Assembly: GCF_000799735.1 (NCBI RefSeq)
Contig: NZ_JUHH01000001.1
Location: 248,001 to 312,000 of the forward strand
Reading direction: 5' to 3'
DNA length: 64,000 nucleotides
Source of the DNA: Methylotenera sp. G11
GTDB taxonomy: Bacteria; Pseudomonadota; Gammaproteobacteria; Burkholderiales; Methylophilaceae
The translations under genes and the position numbers were made by a program. The notes below the pieces were generated by a model. It ran no database searches and was not told where the DNA came from. It saw only the letters and a program-made list of their open reading frames with translations. Below, in pieces: positions 9,720 through 19,095 of the stretch; the stretch's first letter is position 1, and each line of letters starts with the position of its first letter.

Positions 9720-10814
9720 TCAGCCACTGAAGCCGCCGCGGCTGCCTTCTGCTGCAAAGCGGATTTTCAGTGACAGGTCATTGCGCGAATCTGCGTTGGC
9801 CAATGCATTATCCTCATCGATTTTTCCGCTGGAAAACAGCTTGAATAAAGACTGGTCAAAAGTCTGCATGCCGATATCCGTGTTCTCGCCCATGATTTCC
9901 TTGATTTCACTCATCTTCTGCTTCTGGATCAGCTCCGCCATATAAGGGGTATTGATCAGGACTTCGGTCGCAGCCACGCGTTTGCTCTGTTTCCCCGGAA
10001 CCAGACGCTGCGAGATAATGCCGACAAGGTTCATGGACATTCCCAGTAGCAGGCCGGCCCTGCCATCTTCAGGGAAGAATGAAATGACACGCTCCAGCGC
10101 CTGGCTGGCATTGTTTGCATGCAGGGTCGCCAGGCACAGGTGCCCGGTTTCGGCATAGGCGAGTGCGTTTTTCATGCCTTCCATATCCCGTACCTCGCCG
10201 ATCAGGATCACATCCGGCGCCTGACGCATTGCGTTTTTGAGGCCATTCTCGAACGATAATGTGTCGATGCCGACTTCGCGCTGGTCCACTACGGATTTCT
10301 TGTGCGGATGAACGAACTCGATCGGGTCTTCAAGCGTCAGGATATGCCCGTTTGAAGTTTCATTGCGGTAGTCGATCATCGAAGCCAGCGTGGTGGATTT
10401 GCCGGAGCCGGTTGCACCTACTACCAGTAGCAGGCCACGTTTGCGGGTTACCAGTTCCTTGAGGATCGCAGGCAACCCCAATGTGTCGATGGAGGGGATT
10501 TCGGTTTTGATATGACGAATCACCATGCCAACTTCGCCGCGTTGCCTGAACACGTTGACACGGAAACGGCCAATATCGTTTTTACTGAGTGCAAAGTTGC
10601 ATTCCAGCGTGGATTCGAATTCACGGATCTGGTCTGCACTCATGAGCGAGTAGGCGATTTCCTTGATCATGCCAGGTGCCATGGGCTGGTTGTTAATCGG
10701 GATAGTATCGCCTTCTATTTCGATATGGATGCTGGCGCCGGTACTGAAAAACAAATCTGAACCGCCCTTATCCAACATGAATTTTAAAACCGGGGAAATA
10801 TCAATGGCTGCCAT
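9720..10814 (-). CDS. pilU: PilU, type IV pilus retraction ATPase
   Basis: A 364-residue hexameric secretion-type ATPase that works with PilT in pilus retraction at the inner face of the cytoplasmic membrane. It has Walker A GATGSGKSTT, the Asp box TLEDPIEFVHPH, Walker B VILIGEVRDME and His box TGHLCLATLHANN. The segments ECNFALSKNDIGRFRVNVF and QRGEVGMVIR, and QTFDQSLFKL near the C-terminus, fit PilU rather than PilT. pilT is not in the window; in many betaproteobacteria the two lie together, so here pilU is separate. The next gene upstream (minus strand) is a TPR glycosyltransferase. Confidence 0.9.
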   Translation of the reverse strand: MAAIDISPVLKFMLDKGGSDLFFSTGASIHIEIEGDTIPINNQPMAPGMIKEIAYSLMSADQIREFESTLECNFALSKNDIGRFRVNVFRQRGEVGMVIRHIKTEIPSIDTLGLPAILKELVTRKRGLLLVVGATGSGKSTTLASMIDYRNETSNGHILTLEDPIEFVHPHKKSVVDQREVGIDTLSFENGLKNAMRQAPDVILIGEVRDMEGMKNALAYAETGHLCLATLHANNASQALERVISFFPEDGRAGLLLGMSMNLVGIISQRLVPGKQSKRVAATEVLINTPYMAELIQKQKMSEIKEIMGENTDIGMQTFDQSLFKLFSSGKIDEDNALANADSRNDLSLKIRFAAEGSRGGFSG

Positions 10815-10966
10815 AAGTGTGTCCTGAAACTATTTTTAAGTATTATTGTTTTCGTCACAGCCTTGCTTATCGATTCATTGGCTGTGCGCTAAAGTTAGCA
10901 TGACTTTAGCATATATTTTATATGCTTCGCCAAGCCGGAATTTCGATTTTGCCGGTTGCAGGCACT

Positions 10967-13084
10967 TTAACCCCGGTTGAAATATGCATGCCACATGTCT
11001 TCGTAAATAGCTTCTAGCGATCTGGCGAAGCTGGCGGTATCGAAGAGTGGGGAAGACATTTTCTCCGCAATCAGCTTTTGCCGCATGGGTGCAAGAAGTT
11101 GCGGGTTACAGGCCAGATGCAGTGCTTTTGCTTCGTAATCCTTCAGCGAACCGGTCACCAGCTCGTCTAAACCTGCTGCTTTGAGCAGGCTGCCCGCAAC
11201 CCGAGAGGCGAAGGTGTCGCCTGTGCAGGTCAGTACCGGCAAGCCCATCCACAGCGCGTCGCTGCAAGTGGTATGTGCATTGTAGGGCAGCGTGTCGAGA
11301 AACAGGTCAGCATGTGTATGCCGGGCCAGGTGGCTTGCCAGGGAAACACGCGGCGCAAAGATCAGGCGCTCAGCTGCGATACCGTACAGTTCAGCCTGTT
11401 CGATCAGGTTCTGCCTGGCCCAGCGGTTGCAGTCCAGCAGCCATAGCACGCTGTTCGGCACCGCGTTGAGCAGGCGCATCCATATATTGAAAAAATCGGC
11501 GGTGATCTTGAATGTCTGGTTGAAGCAGCAGAACACAAAGGCATCATCCGGCAGAGCGCAATCAGCGCGTGGCGGTATTGGATCGACAGGGCGCTTGCGA
11601 TCATTGGGCTGGTAGCTGTGGGGCAGGGCGGCCAGCTGTTCTGCATAATTGCCGGCGGCTTCGGGCAGCGTAATGAAGTGATCCGTCAGCAGGTAGTCGA
11701 ACAGGGGGAGGCTGACCATGCCGTCCTTGGTGAAACTGCCCATGGTTCCCGGAAACCCCAGCCAGCTGACGCTCACGGGCGCCGGGCGCAGAGCGACGAT
11801 GCCGCAGCGGCTGTTCTGTGTGAAGCCGGTCAGGTCTACCAGAATATCAATGTCGCAGTCATGTATTTTCCTGGCGGCATCGATTTCAGGGAGGCAACGG
11901 ATATCATGAAACGCATCAAAGGCTTTTTCTATGCGTTTCCTGGCGTCGGTACCATCATCCGCGCCATAAGAGAAACCGATGATTTCGAACCGGCTCCGGT
12001 CATGCAGTTCCAGCAGTTCGCTGATCAGGAACGCAAGCGGATGCAGCCTGAAATCCGCTGACATATAAGCGATCCTTATCTTTTCCTGGCCAGGCTTTTT
12101 CTGGTGTTGAAAGTTGAGCTGCCTGCCATGTTCAATCAGGGAGGCGTAGCGGTTATTGACCCAGTTGTCCGCACACAGTTTCTGTTCTTCTGCGGTGGTG
12201 CCGGGCATCGCCAGGAATGCAAACGGCGATATCTGGGCTTGTGGCCGCGTTCTTACCCAGTTGCGGATTTCGGCAATCTCCGTATCAAGGTCATTCCAGT
12301 CGCAGATATGCTGTTTCTGGTGAACCAAATGCACCTTGGCATGGTAGAGCTGCGGATTGAGCGCCAGTGCCTGCCGGTAGCTGGCAATCGCGAGGTCGAG
12401 CTGGCCTGATTCACGCTGCACATTGCCCAGGTTGTTGTAAATATCCGCATCATCGGGCGTAAGCTGAAGCGCTTTGGCATACTGCCTGGCGGCTTCCGCC
12501 GGTTTGCCGAGTTCGCGCTGGGCGTTGCCCAGGTTGTAAAGAGTGGCGGCATCGTGTGGATTGCATTGCAGCGCCTCCTCAAAACAGGCTTCAGCCCGTG
12601 CGAAGTCGCCGAGGCTGTGTGCCTGGTTGCCAAGACTGGTCAGGCAATGGCACAAAGCCTCGCGCACCTCATCATTTTTTGGCATTGCACGCAGTATACG
12701 GCGATAGTAACCGGCGGCTTCTTCATGGCGGTCCAGCGTGAGCAGGGTGTTGGCAAGGTTGAACTGGATGTCCAGGTCTTTAGGCTGCAGCAGCACTGCC
12801 TGCTGCAGGCTTTTGACTGCGGCTTCCGGCTGGCTGGCGGCTCGCAGGCTGAGCGCGTAATGGTTCAGGTAGTCCGTGTTTTTCGGATGGATTTTCAAAG
12901 CCTGTGAAATCGCGCTGACCGCCTGCCCTGCGCGGCCGGTCTGGTAGAACACGACACCCAGCATGTGCAGCGCATCGGCGTGTGCCGGGTTTGACTGGAG
13001 TACCCGCTGGTAAAGCGATTCTGCCTGCGCCAGCTGCCCGGCACGGTGATGGTTGACGGCGGTGAGATATAGAGTTTGTGACAT
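10967..13084 (-). CDS. TPR protein with C-terminal GT41 (O-GlcNAc transferase-like) domain
   Basis: 705 residues. Roughly 1-265 are seven or so tetratricopeptide repeats, recognisable by units such as ADALHMLGVVFYQTGRAGQA, DAATLYNLGNAQRELGKPA and ADIYNNLGNVQRESGQLDL. About 330-700 form a glycosyltransferase family 41 domain of the SPINDLY/OGT type, with SVSWLGFPGTMGS, FNQTFKITADFFNIW and the UDP-binding segment LFLDTLPYNAHTTCSDALWM followed by GLPVLTCTGDTFASRVAGSL. Bacterial members glycosylate proteins such as flagellin, pilin or adhesins, or transfer to glycans; the acceptor is unknown here. The position next to pilU makes a surface appendage an attractive but unproved target. Confidence 0.87.
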   Translation of the reverse strand: MSQTLYLTAVNHHRAGQLAQAESLYQRVLQSNPAHADALHMLGVVFYQTGRAGQAVSAISQALKIHPKNTDYLNHYALSLRAASQPEAAVKSLQQAVLLQPKDLDIQFNLANTLLTLDRHEEAAGYYRRILRAMPKNDEVREALCHCLTSLGNQAHSLGDFARAEACFEEALQCNPHDAATLYNLGNAQRELGKPAEAARQYAKALQLTPDDADIYNNLGNVQRESGQLDLAIASYRQALALNPQLYHAKVHLVHQKQHICDWNDLDTEIAEIRNWVRTRPQAQISPFAFLAMPGTTAEEQKLCADNWVNNRYASLIEHGRQLNFQHQKKPGQEKIRIAYMSADFRLHPLAFLISELLELHDRSRFEIIGFSYGADDGTDARKRIEKAFDAFHDIRCLPEIDAARKIHDCDIDILVDLTGFTQNSRCGIVALRPAPVSVSWLGFPGTMGSFTKDGMVSLPLFDYLLTDHFITLPEAAGNYAEQLAALPHSYQPNDRKRPVDPIPPRADCALPDDAFVFCCFNQTFKITADFFNIWMRLLNAVPNSVLWLLDCNRWARQNLIEQAELYGIAAERLIFAPRVSLASHLARHTHADLFLDTLPYNAHTTCSDALWMGLPVLTCTGDTFASRVAGSLLKAAGLDELVTGSLKDYEAKALHLACNPQLLAPMRQKLIAEKMSSPLFDTASFARSLEAIYEDMWHAYFNRG

Positions 13085-13117
13085 GCCTTGATTTTAACCT
13101 GAATTCCGGCATTGGCT

Positions 13118-14350
13118 TCAAGCAGGCATCATTTTTGCCAGGCGCTTGAGGCCCATCTGCCTGAGCTGGAAGCGGTTGGGGTTAAGCAGCCCGGCAAGCG
13201 CGTCCGGAACAGGCAGCGCCTGGCCGAGCGCCATGCATGCGATCAGCTCCGCGCATAATGGTGCAGTAGTAAAGCCTTTGCTGCCATGGGCAATATTCAT
13301 GTATAGCCCATCGACCCATGGCAGCGAGCCTGCATTTGCATTGGCGCGCGGCGGGGCATGGTTCAGCTTGCCGGCATCCAGCAGCTGGCCTGCCAGCGGC
13401 CAGTAATCCATCGCGGCACAGCGCAGCGATACACGGCCGCCAGTGATATGGTCTTTAAGTTCTGCATGCAGCGAGCCGGAGATGTGATGCAGTTTTTCGA
13501 GATTAGCCAGGTGATCCTGGTTTTCAACGGTGAATGCGCCCAGGGTATTTTCACCTGCGGCGATATTGGAAAAAGTGGCTCCCAGGCAATGCAGCTGTTC
13601 GGCGTGCCTGCGGTATGTGGCCGGGCTGAGGTAGCCATCGCTGCATACGATCTTTTGCAAAGGCCTGCTGGCGCCGGTGGCGCTGACCAGGCTCACTTGC
13701 CCGCGCACGGCCTGAATGTTGAGCTGCAGTTCCGGGTACAGCTGCCTTGCACTGTTTGCATTTGCGATGACGACAATATCCGCCGTGTGTACGCTGTTTT
13801 GATTGCTGATGACTTCAAACGAATCATTTATTTTGCGTATGCTGAACACATTTTCATGTGTCGCGGTGGTGATGTTTTCATGCCGGGTCAGGCGTCGGCA
13901 CAGCTGCTGCGGGTTTACCCAGGCTGCGTCGGGGAAATGCAGCGCATCGTGTTCGATGTCGATCCCGGCCAGTTCACTTGCCTGAGTCCGGTCTGCATAC
14001 TCCACAATGCTGCTGGCGTGGCCTTGTGCCGCCACCTTGCGGATGCGCGCCGATTCTTTGGGGTTGAAACCTAATTGCAGCATGCCGCAGCAATCAAAGT
14101 CAGCTGCCGGCAAGCCTAATGAACGATATAGCCGCAGGCTATGCAAATAAGCAGCCAGGGCAAACTCGGTGGCTGAGTCACTGCTGTTCAGGCGCGGGTA
14201 AAGCATCGCCAGCGGATTGCCTGAGGCCTCGCCGGCAATCTGCGCGTTGCGCTCCAGCAGCGTGACTTCCAGGCCGCGCTGCGCGAGTGCGTAGGCCGTG
14301 CTGCAGCCGGCAATGCCGCCGCCGATAACGATCGCATTTTTAGCTGCCAT
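13118..14350 (-). CDS. mnmC: MnmC FAD-dependent oxidoreductase domain protein
   Basis: 410 residues. An N-terminal Rossmann dinucleotide motif, VIGGGIAGCSTAYALAQRG, and the GxxGxKGFTTAPL-type C-terminus (AHGSKGFTTAPLCAELIA) identify the DAO-family domain that removes the carboxymethyl group from cmnm5(s2)U34 in tRNA, giving nm5(s2)U34. In E. coli this domain is fused behind the methyltransferase domain in one MnmC polypeptide; here it is a separate gene whose ATG overlaps the end of mnmD by 11 bases in another frame. Both halves are complete, so the split looks natural rather than the result of damage. Confidence 0.88.
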   Translation of the reverse strand: MAAKNAIVIGGGIAGCSTAYALAQRGLEVTLLERNAQIAGEASGNPLAMLYPRLNSSDSATEFALAAYLHSLRLYRSLGLPAADFDCCGMLQLGFNPKESARIRKVAAQGHASSIVEYADRTQASELAGIDIEHDALHFPDAAWVNPQQLCRRLTRHENITTATHENVFSIRKINDSFEVISNQNSVHTADIVVIANANSARQLYPELQLNIQAVRGQVSLVSATGASRPLQKIVCSDGYLSPATYRRHAEQLHCLGATFSNIAAGENTLGAFTVENQDHLANLEKLHHISGSLHAELKDHITGGRVSLRCAAMDYWPLAGQLLDAGKLNHAPPRANANAGSLPWVDGLYMNIAHGSKGFTTAPLCAELIACMALGQALPVPDALAGLLNPNRFQLRQMGLKRLAKMMPA

Positions 14351-15062
14351 GGCCGTGCCCGATAAAGTAGCCGGTGATCATTTCACGTTTTCTGCCAAAT
14401 CCCGGTATTTTAACTACCTTGAACCCTGTCGCAGTGAGTCCGCGCCTGACGATGCCGGCGCTGGTAAAAGTGGCGAATGTGGTTTGCGGATGTGAAAGCC
14501 TTGCCATTTGGGCAAATAACGCAGGTTGCCACATGTCAGGGTTTTTGGCAGGTGCGAACCCATCAAGGAACCATGCATCGGCTTTTGTGCTGCACCCGGA
14601 TAAACAGGCAGTTGCATCCCCGAACAGTACCTGTAGCTGTACGCGGTCATTAAAAAGGCTCGCCGTACCTGTTTCCAGCAGCGTGTCATAGTGCGTGAGC
14701 AGTTCACTGGCCATCGCATGCAGGGGCTGCCAGTGCAGCAGTGCTTTGTGCATGTCAGCGGCGCCCAAAGGGTGTTTCTCTACGCTGATAAAGTGCAGTG
14801 CCGCATTGACCGGGGCATGTGTCAGCCAGGCCCTGCACGCACATAGAAAGTTTAACCCGGTGCCGAACCCGGTTTCCAGGATGGTGAAGGTGTCGCCTGG
14901 CAGCTGCTGCCAGCGGTTAACAAGCGCGTTGCCCTGTATGAAAACATGCTCGGTCTCAAGCAGGCCATCGTCACTGGAAAAATACACGTCATTGAATGCC
15001 GGTGAGTAGGGCAGTCCATCCCGCCATTCTAATGCTGCCTGGGTGATTGGTTTTTGCGTCAT
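14340..15062 (-). CDS. mnmD: MnmD, tRNA 5-methylaminomethyl-2-thiouridine methyltransferase
   Basis: A 240-residue SAM-dependent methyltransferase equal to the N-terminal half of E. coli MnmC; it methylates nm5(s2)U34 to mnm5(s2)U34 at the wobble base. It opens with AALEWRDGLPYSPAFNDVYF, has the SAM-binding loop ILETGFGTGLNFL, the family motif WFLDGFAPAKNPDMW, and ends with the basic GFGRKREM element that in fused enzymes leads into the FAD domain. Here the stop follows a few codons later. Upstream on the same strand lies clsB, 7 bases away. Confidence 0.9.
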   Translation of the reverse strand: MTQKPITQAALEWRDGLPYSPAFNDVYFSSDDGLLETEHVFIQGNALVNRWQQLPGDTFTILETGFGTGLNFLCACRAWLTHAPVNAALHFISVEKHPLGAADMHKALLHWQPLHAMASELLTHYDTLLETGTASLFNDRVQLQVLFGDATACLSGCSTKADAWFLDGFAPAKNPDMWQPALFAQMARLSHPQTTFATFTSAGIVRRGLTATGFKVVKIPGFGRKREMITGYFIGHGHGS

Positions 15063-15069
15063 AGTGAAA

Positions 15070-16224
15070 TCAGTGTTCGTTCTTGTGGCCGATAATGCCT
15101 AACAGAAAGCGTACGGCGCCGTACGCGATCCATGATGCGATACGTTTGACGATGCTGGCTTTCACCCACTCCTGCGGGGTGATTGCAAAGCTGCCATTTT
15201 GGATCAGGGATTCGATGTCGGCATGCAATTCCGCCGCAAACGGCTGGTCCTGGATGATCACATTCGCCTCGCGCGCCAACAACAAACTAAAGGGATCGAT
15301 ATTGGATGAGCCTATGGTGGCCCAGTGCGTATCGATCACCGCAACTTTGCTGTGCATGAAGCTTTTGCGGTATTCATGGATTTCGATGCCGTTACTCAGG
15401 AACTCATTGTAGAAAGCATGCGTTGCAAACATCAGGAAATACTCTTTGCGGCCTTGCAGCAGCAGCCTGACTTTGACACCGCGTTTTGCCGCACTGATCA
15501 GCGCCTTGCGGAACTTTCTGCCGGGGATAAAGTAGGCATTGGCGATCAGGATTTCCGTATGTGCGGCTTTAATCGCACGCAGGTAGGCACTCTCGATGTC
15601 GCGGCGGTGCAGGATGTTGTCGCGGATGACAAAAGCCGCCTTGATGTTGCCTGTGCCGTGATACTTGTGGTGGCTTTCCTTGATGGGCGGCACGTACAGG
15701 CTATGCAGGTGCATCCATTCCAGCCGTCGCCAGAGCTTATGCACGCTGGCACTGATCGCGGGCAGCAGGTTGCCTTCGATCCTGACGGCATAATCGATCC
15801 TGGGCGGCGTCTGGTGCGGCGAGTTATGGTCATCAATGATATTGATGCCACCGACAAAAGCGATGCGGCCGTCAATGACCGCTACCTTGCTGTGCAGGCG
15901 GCGCAGGCGGTTCTTCTTTAAGGTCCATGGCGAGATCTTGGGCCGATAGAACATCAGCTTTACCCCGGTATCCCGCATGGTCTGCACATACCGGCTGGGC
16001 AGGTGCTGGGAGCCGAAGCCATCGAGCAGGACATTGACACTGACGCCGCGCTGCGCCGCCTGCATCAATGCATTGCCAATGCGGATACCGGAAACATCGG
16101 GTTCGTAGATATAGGCCTGCAGGTAAATTTCCTTAGCTGCGTTCCGGATCGCCAGTTCCAGCGCAGGGAAATATTCAACGCCGCTGCGCAGTAGCTTGAT
16201 GTCATTTCCGCCGATGAAACGCAT
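15070..16224 (-). CDS. clsB: ClsB, cardiolipin synthase (phospholipase D family)
   Basis: 384 residues with two HKD motifs: HSKVAVIDGRIAFVGGINI (first half) and HSKVAVIDTHWATIGSSNID (second half). These are the paired catalytic sites of phospholipase D-type cardiolipin synthases, which join two phosphatidylglycerols (or PG and PE for other Cls types) in the inner membrane. Lack of N-terminal membrane spans and the opening FIGGNDIKLLRSGVEYFPAL match ClsB. The EEP gene 5 bases upstream reproduces the clsB-ybhP pairing known from E. coli. Confidence 0.88.
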   Translation of the reverse strand: MRFIGGNDIKLLRSGVEYFPALELAIRNAAKEIYLQAYIYEPDVSGIRIGNALMQAAQRGVSVNVLLDGFGSQHLPSRYVQTMRDTGVKLMFYRPKISPWTLKKNRLRRLHSKVAVIDGRIAFVGGINIIDDHNSPHQTPPRIDYAVRIEGNLLPAISASVHKLWRRLEWMHLHSLYVPPIKESHHKYHGTGNIKAAFVIRDNILHRRDIESAYLRAIKAAHTEILIANAYFIPGRKFRKALISAAKRGVKVRLLLQGRKEYFLMFATHAFYNEFLSNGIEIHEYRKSFMHSKVAVIDTHWATIGSSNIDPFSLLLAREANVIIQDQPFAAELHADIESLIQNGSFAITPQEWVKASIVKRIASWIAYGAVRFLLGIIGHKNEH

Positions 16225-16229
16225 GTTTC

Positions 16230-16985
16230 CTATACCGCCCTGGCTAAAGTCGCAGAAAGCAGGGCATGGTCGGATAGCTTGAGGAAACGCGGCCCGGCAT
16301 GTACTTCAACGTGCTTGACATGAAAACCGCGTATATAGATACGGTCCAGCCTCAGGATAGGCAGCCATGAAGGAAAGCTGCGTGCCGGCCGGCCGGCATG
16401 ATGTTCGAACACTTCATGCAGCTGGGCATTTTCGGCAAATATCCTGCCGGCACGCGTACCCCAGTCGTTGAAATCGCCGGCCACGATCAGCGGCTCATCT
16501 GGCGGTATGTGCTGCCTGATATAGTCTGTGACCATGAGCAGCTGCTGGCGCCGCCAGTGCGCGAACAAGCCCAGGTGCACGCAGATGGTGTGCAGTGGTT
16601 TATCCCATTTCGGCATATCTATCACGCTGTGCAGCATGCCGCGTTCCTCGGTGATGTGTGCTGAAATGTCGGTATTGGTAGAACGGATAATCGGGAATTT
16701 TGAGAGCAGTGCGTTGCCGTGGTGACCGGCAGGGTAAACTGAATTCTTGCCGTAAGCGTAGTCATTCCATATCGCATCGGCCAGGAACTCGATCTGGCCT
16801 GCGTCCGGCCATCCGGCAAAGCGTTTGCTGTGCTCGGAATGCTCATCGCGCACTTCCTGTAAAAACACCACGTCTGCATGCAGTTTCCGCAACAGTTCGC
16901 GCTGATGGTGCAGCGAGAATCTGGCATTGAAGTGGGTGACACCTTTATGGATATTAAAAGTCGCAATACGTAGCGTGTTGTGCAA
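16230..16985 (-). CDS. Endonuclease/exonuclease/phosphatase family protein (YbhP-like)
   Basis: 251 residues of the EEP fold. Visible motifs are the N-terminal ATFNIHKGV, the metal-binding VVFLQEVRDEHS, the central IVAGDFNDWG and the C-terminal SDHALLSATL, covering the expected Asn, Glu, Asp-x-Asn and Asp-His catalytic residues. Family members cleave phosphodiester bonds in DNA, RNA or lipids. Association with clsB suggests a role in phospholipid metabolism, but this rests only on gene neighbourhood. Confidence 0.85.
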   Translation of the reverse strand: MHNTLRIATFNIHKGVTHFNARFSLHHQRELLRKLHADVVFLQEVRDEHSEHSKRFAGWPDAGQIEFLADAIWNDYAYGKNSVYPAGHHGNALLSKFPIIRSTNTDISAHITEERGMLHSVIDMPKWDKPLHTICVHLGLFAHWRRQQLLMVTDYIRQHIPPDEPLIVAGDFNDWGTRAGRIFAENAQLHEVFEHHAGRPARSFPSWLPILRLDRIYIRGFHVKHVEVHAGPRFLKLSDHALLSATLARAV

Positions 16986-17036
16986 GATCGACTCTCTAGG
17001 TTGGATTTACATTGATGGCCTGCCTGATTGGATCAA

Positions 17037-18008
17037 TCAGTCTTCCGCATCCGGACTGCTGCTTTTATGTTTCTTCAGCACCTCGGCTGCTTCTCCTATA
17101 TGCGACTTTCCGCGCTGCTTGGCTAACTGCACCTGTTTCTGGCGTTCTTTAAGCCGGGCACGTTTGTCTGCCGAAACTTTATCATAGCAGTGCGGGCAGG
17201 ATATGCCGGGCTCGTACCTGTCACTTTTCATTTCTTCAGGAGACAGTGGATGGCGGCAGGCGTAGCATTGGTCGAACTCGCCAACTTCAAGGTTATGTTT
17301 GACGGCTACGCGCTGGTCGAACACAAAGCACTCGCCCTGCCACAGGCTTTCGGCTTCGGGTATGGTTTCCAGGTATTTAAGAATACCGCCCTGCAGGTGG
17401 TAAACCTCATCGAAGCCCTGGTCCAGCATGTAGGACGACGCTTTTTCACAGCGGATGCCGCCGGTGCAGAACATGGCTACCTTTTTGTGTTTGGTTTTAT
17501 CGAAATGCTGTGCCACATATTCCGGAAACTCCCTGAAAGTTGTGGTTTTCGGGTCGATGGCTCCCTTAAAGGTGCCGATGTCGACTTCGTAGTCGTTGCG
17601 CGTGTCTATCAGCACTACCTCCGGGTCAGAGATCAGCGCGTTCCAGTCTTCCGGTTTTACGTAGGTGCCTACTTTTTTGGTCGGGCTGACGCCAGGCACG
17701 CCCAGGGTGACGATCTCTTTCTTGAGCTTTACTTTCATGCGGTAAAACGGGTGCTCGTCCGCGTAAGACTCTTTGTGTTCCAGGTCAGAGAACCGGCCTT
17801 TAAACAGGGGGTCTGTGCGCAGGTAATCCAGGATTCTATGTATATCGTCGGGCAGGCCGGCGATGGTGCCGTTGATGCCTTCTTCCGCCAGCAGCAGGGT
17901 GCCTTTGATGCTGTTGGATTTGCATGCCTCAAGGACAGGCGATTGCAGATCCCTGAAATCAGGCAGGCTTACAAATTTATAAAGGGCGGCGGTTAAATAC
18001 TTAGGCAT
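17037..18008 (-). CDS. trhO: TrhO, rhodanese-domain tRNA uridine hydroxylase
   Basis: 323 residues of the YceA/TrhO family, which performs oxygen-dependent 5-hydroxylation of U34 in a subset of tRNAs as the first step to 5-alkoxyuridines. The N-terminal domain has [14 protein letters not shown], the central rhodanese domain holds the active-site loop [16 protein letters not shown], and a C-terminal Cys cluster ([17 protein letters not shown]) resembles a zinc-binding site. Two wobble-modification systems (mnmCD and trhO) are thus within 5 kb. It lies downstream of the fhc cluster on the same strand. Confidence 0.9.
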   Translation of the reverse strand: MPKYLTAALYKFVSLPDFRDLQSPVLEACKSNSIKGTLLLAEEGINGTIAGLPDDIHRILDYLRTDPLFKGRFSDLEHKESYADEHPFYRMKVKLKKEIVTLGVPGVSPTKKVGTYVKPEDWNALISDPEVVLIDTRNDYEVDIGTFKGAIDPKTTTFREFPEYVAQHFDKTKHKKVAMFCTGGIRCEKASSYMLDQGFDEVYHLQGGILKYLETIPEAESLWQGECFVFDQRVAVKHNLEVGEFDQCYACRHPLSPEEMKSDRYEPGISCPHCYDKVSADKRARLKERQKQVQLAKQRGKSHIGEAAEVLKKHKSSSPDAED

Positions 18009-18081
18009 AGTGAATTCGATAAAACGGGTAAAACGTCATTCTAACAGAGGCACCCCTGTCATGACTGATAATACTTGTACA

Positions 18082-18891
18082 TCAGGCACTTAAAATCAAT
18101 ATCTCACCGTTGCCGCCGTATGCGCTGTCGCCCACAAAACGCTGTGCGCGCAGTGAGTTCAGTGCGCTGAAGCTGGTGTTGTATTTTGAAAACGATTTGA
18201 ACAATAAGTTTAGGAACGGCAAGGTATGTATGCCGCAATCCTGCATGGTGGCATGCAGCTGCGGTTTTTTCTTTAACAGCAAAGTGCCGCGATGCATGTT
18301 GAATGCCGTGTAAACGCCCAGGTCGCCAAGTACGCCGATGGTGCCTGCGATCATGCGGCTGCCGCAATAATCGCCGGCATTGCCTTCAATCAGGATCAGG
18401 CCGCGCCGCATCTGGTCGCCGGCACGGTCACCGGCATTGCCTCTGACAATCACCGTTCCGCCCAGCATGCCTTTGCGCGAACCTTCAGAACCGGCACCTA
18501 AAAAGTCACCGGTATTGCCGTTGATGGTTAACAGGCCGCCCCGCATATTGCTGGCGGCAAATGCCGCGGTATTGCCTGTGCAGAGTATTTCGCCGTTTCT
18601 CATGCCGGAACCAAGGTATGCCCCGGCATCACCTTCAACGGTGATGCTGCCGCTGCTCATGCCGGCGCCGATATAATCAAGTCTTGCCGTGGCATTTTTA
18701 AAGCAAAGCTGCTGCGTATCGCTGCCGCTGATTTCAAAAACATCAGCCGCCCGTAATGGATGCTTATCGGATGTCAGGCTGATGCTGCCGATCTCGGCCG
18801 CGGTTTTTCCGGCCAGGTTATCCGGCGTTAAAGCACTGCAGTTAATGCTTTGCTGCAGGTTTTGTTTCAAGGTAAAGGTTAATGCATTCAT
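18082..18891 (-). CDS. fhcC: FhcC, formyltransferase/hydrolase complex subunit C
   Basis: 269 residues homologous to formylmethanofuran dehydrogenase subunit C. The body is a right-handed beta-helix made of repeated units like GAGMSSGSITVEGDAGAYLG and RGGLLTINGNTGDFLGAG, with the insertion GSEGSRKGMLGGTVIVRG. In methylotrophs the FhcABCD complex transfers the formyl group from H4MPT to methanofuran-like carrier and hydrolyses it to formate. It is the last gene of the fhcB-A-PPOX-D-C cluster, separated from fhcD by 204 bases that carry two REP-like palindromes. Confidence 0.93.
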   Translation of the reverse strand: MNALTFTLKQNLQQSINCSALTPDNLAGKTAAEIGSISLTSDKHPLRAADVFEISGSDTQQLCFKNATARLDYIGAGMSSGSITVEGDAGAYLGSGMRNGEILCTGNTAAFAASNMRGGLLTINGNTGDFLGAGSEGSRKGMLGGTVIVRGNAGDRAGDQMRRGLILIEGNAGDYCGSRMIAGTIGVLGDLGVYTAFNMHRGTLLLKKKPQLHATMQDCGIHTLPFLNLLFKSFSKYNTSFSALNSLRAQRFVGDSAYGGNGEILILSA

Positions 18892-18900
18892 AATAACTCC

Positions 18901-18927
18901 GTCATGCCAGCGGAGGCTGGCATCCAG
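18901..18927 (-). repeat. REP-like palindrome, copy 2 (inverted)
   Basis: The minus strand reads CTGGATGCCAGCCTCCGC then TGGCATGAC, the same unit as 9641-9670 with compensating changes in both arms of the stem, which supports selection for the hairpin. Confidence 0.65.
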
Positions 18928-19025
18928 ACAAGTCTCGTTACTAGGAGTTTTGCTGTATTCATAAAATTCATATTGTAAATTTCAAGGTTAGTGCATCAAA
19001 GATGCTCATTGCAATTTCACCCTGA

Positions 19026-19053
19026 CTGGATACCAGCCTTCGCTGGTATGACG
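19026..19053 (+). repeat. REP-like palindrome, copy 3
   Basis: CTGGATACCAGCCTTCGC followed by TGGTATGACG. With copy 2, about 100 bases away in the opposite orientation, it forms a REP/BIME-like pair inside the fhcD-fhcC gap, where it could alter expression of fhcC relative to fhcD. Confidence 0.65.
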
Positions 19054-19095
19054 AATTGTGGGGTGATTTTAGAAATCTGAAATACGGGATAAGCA

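Noticed and set aside
15325-15921. 198-residue plus-strand frame inside clsB
   Set aside because: It is the complement of the HKD-containing gene and has no domain, start signal or neighbour support.
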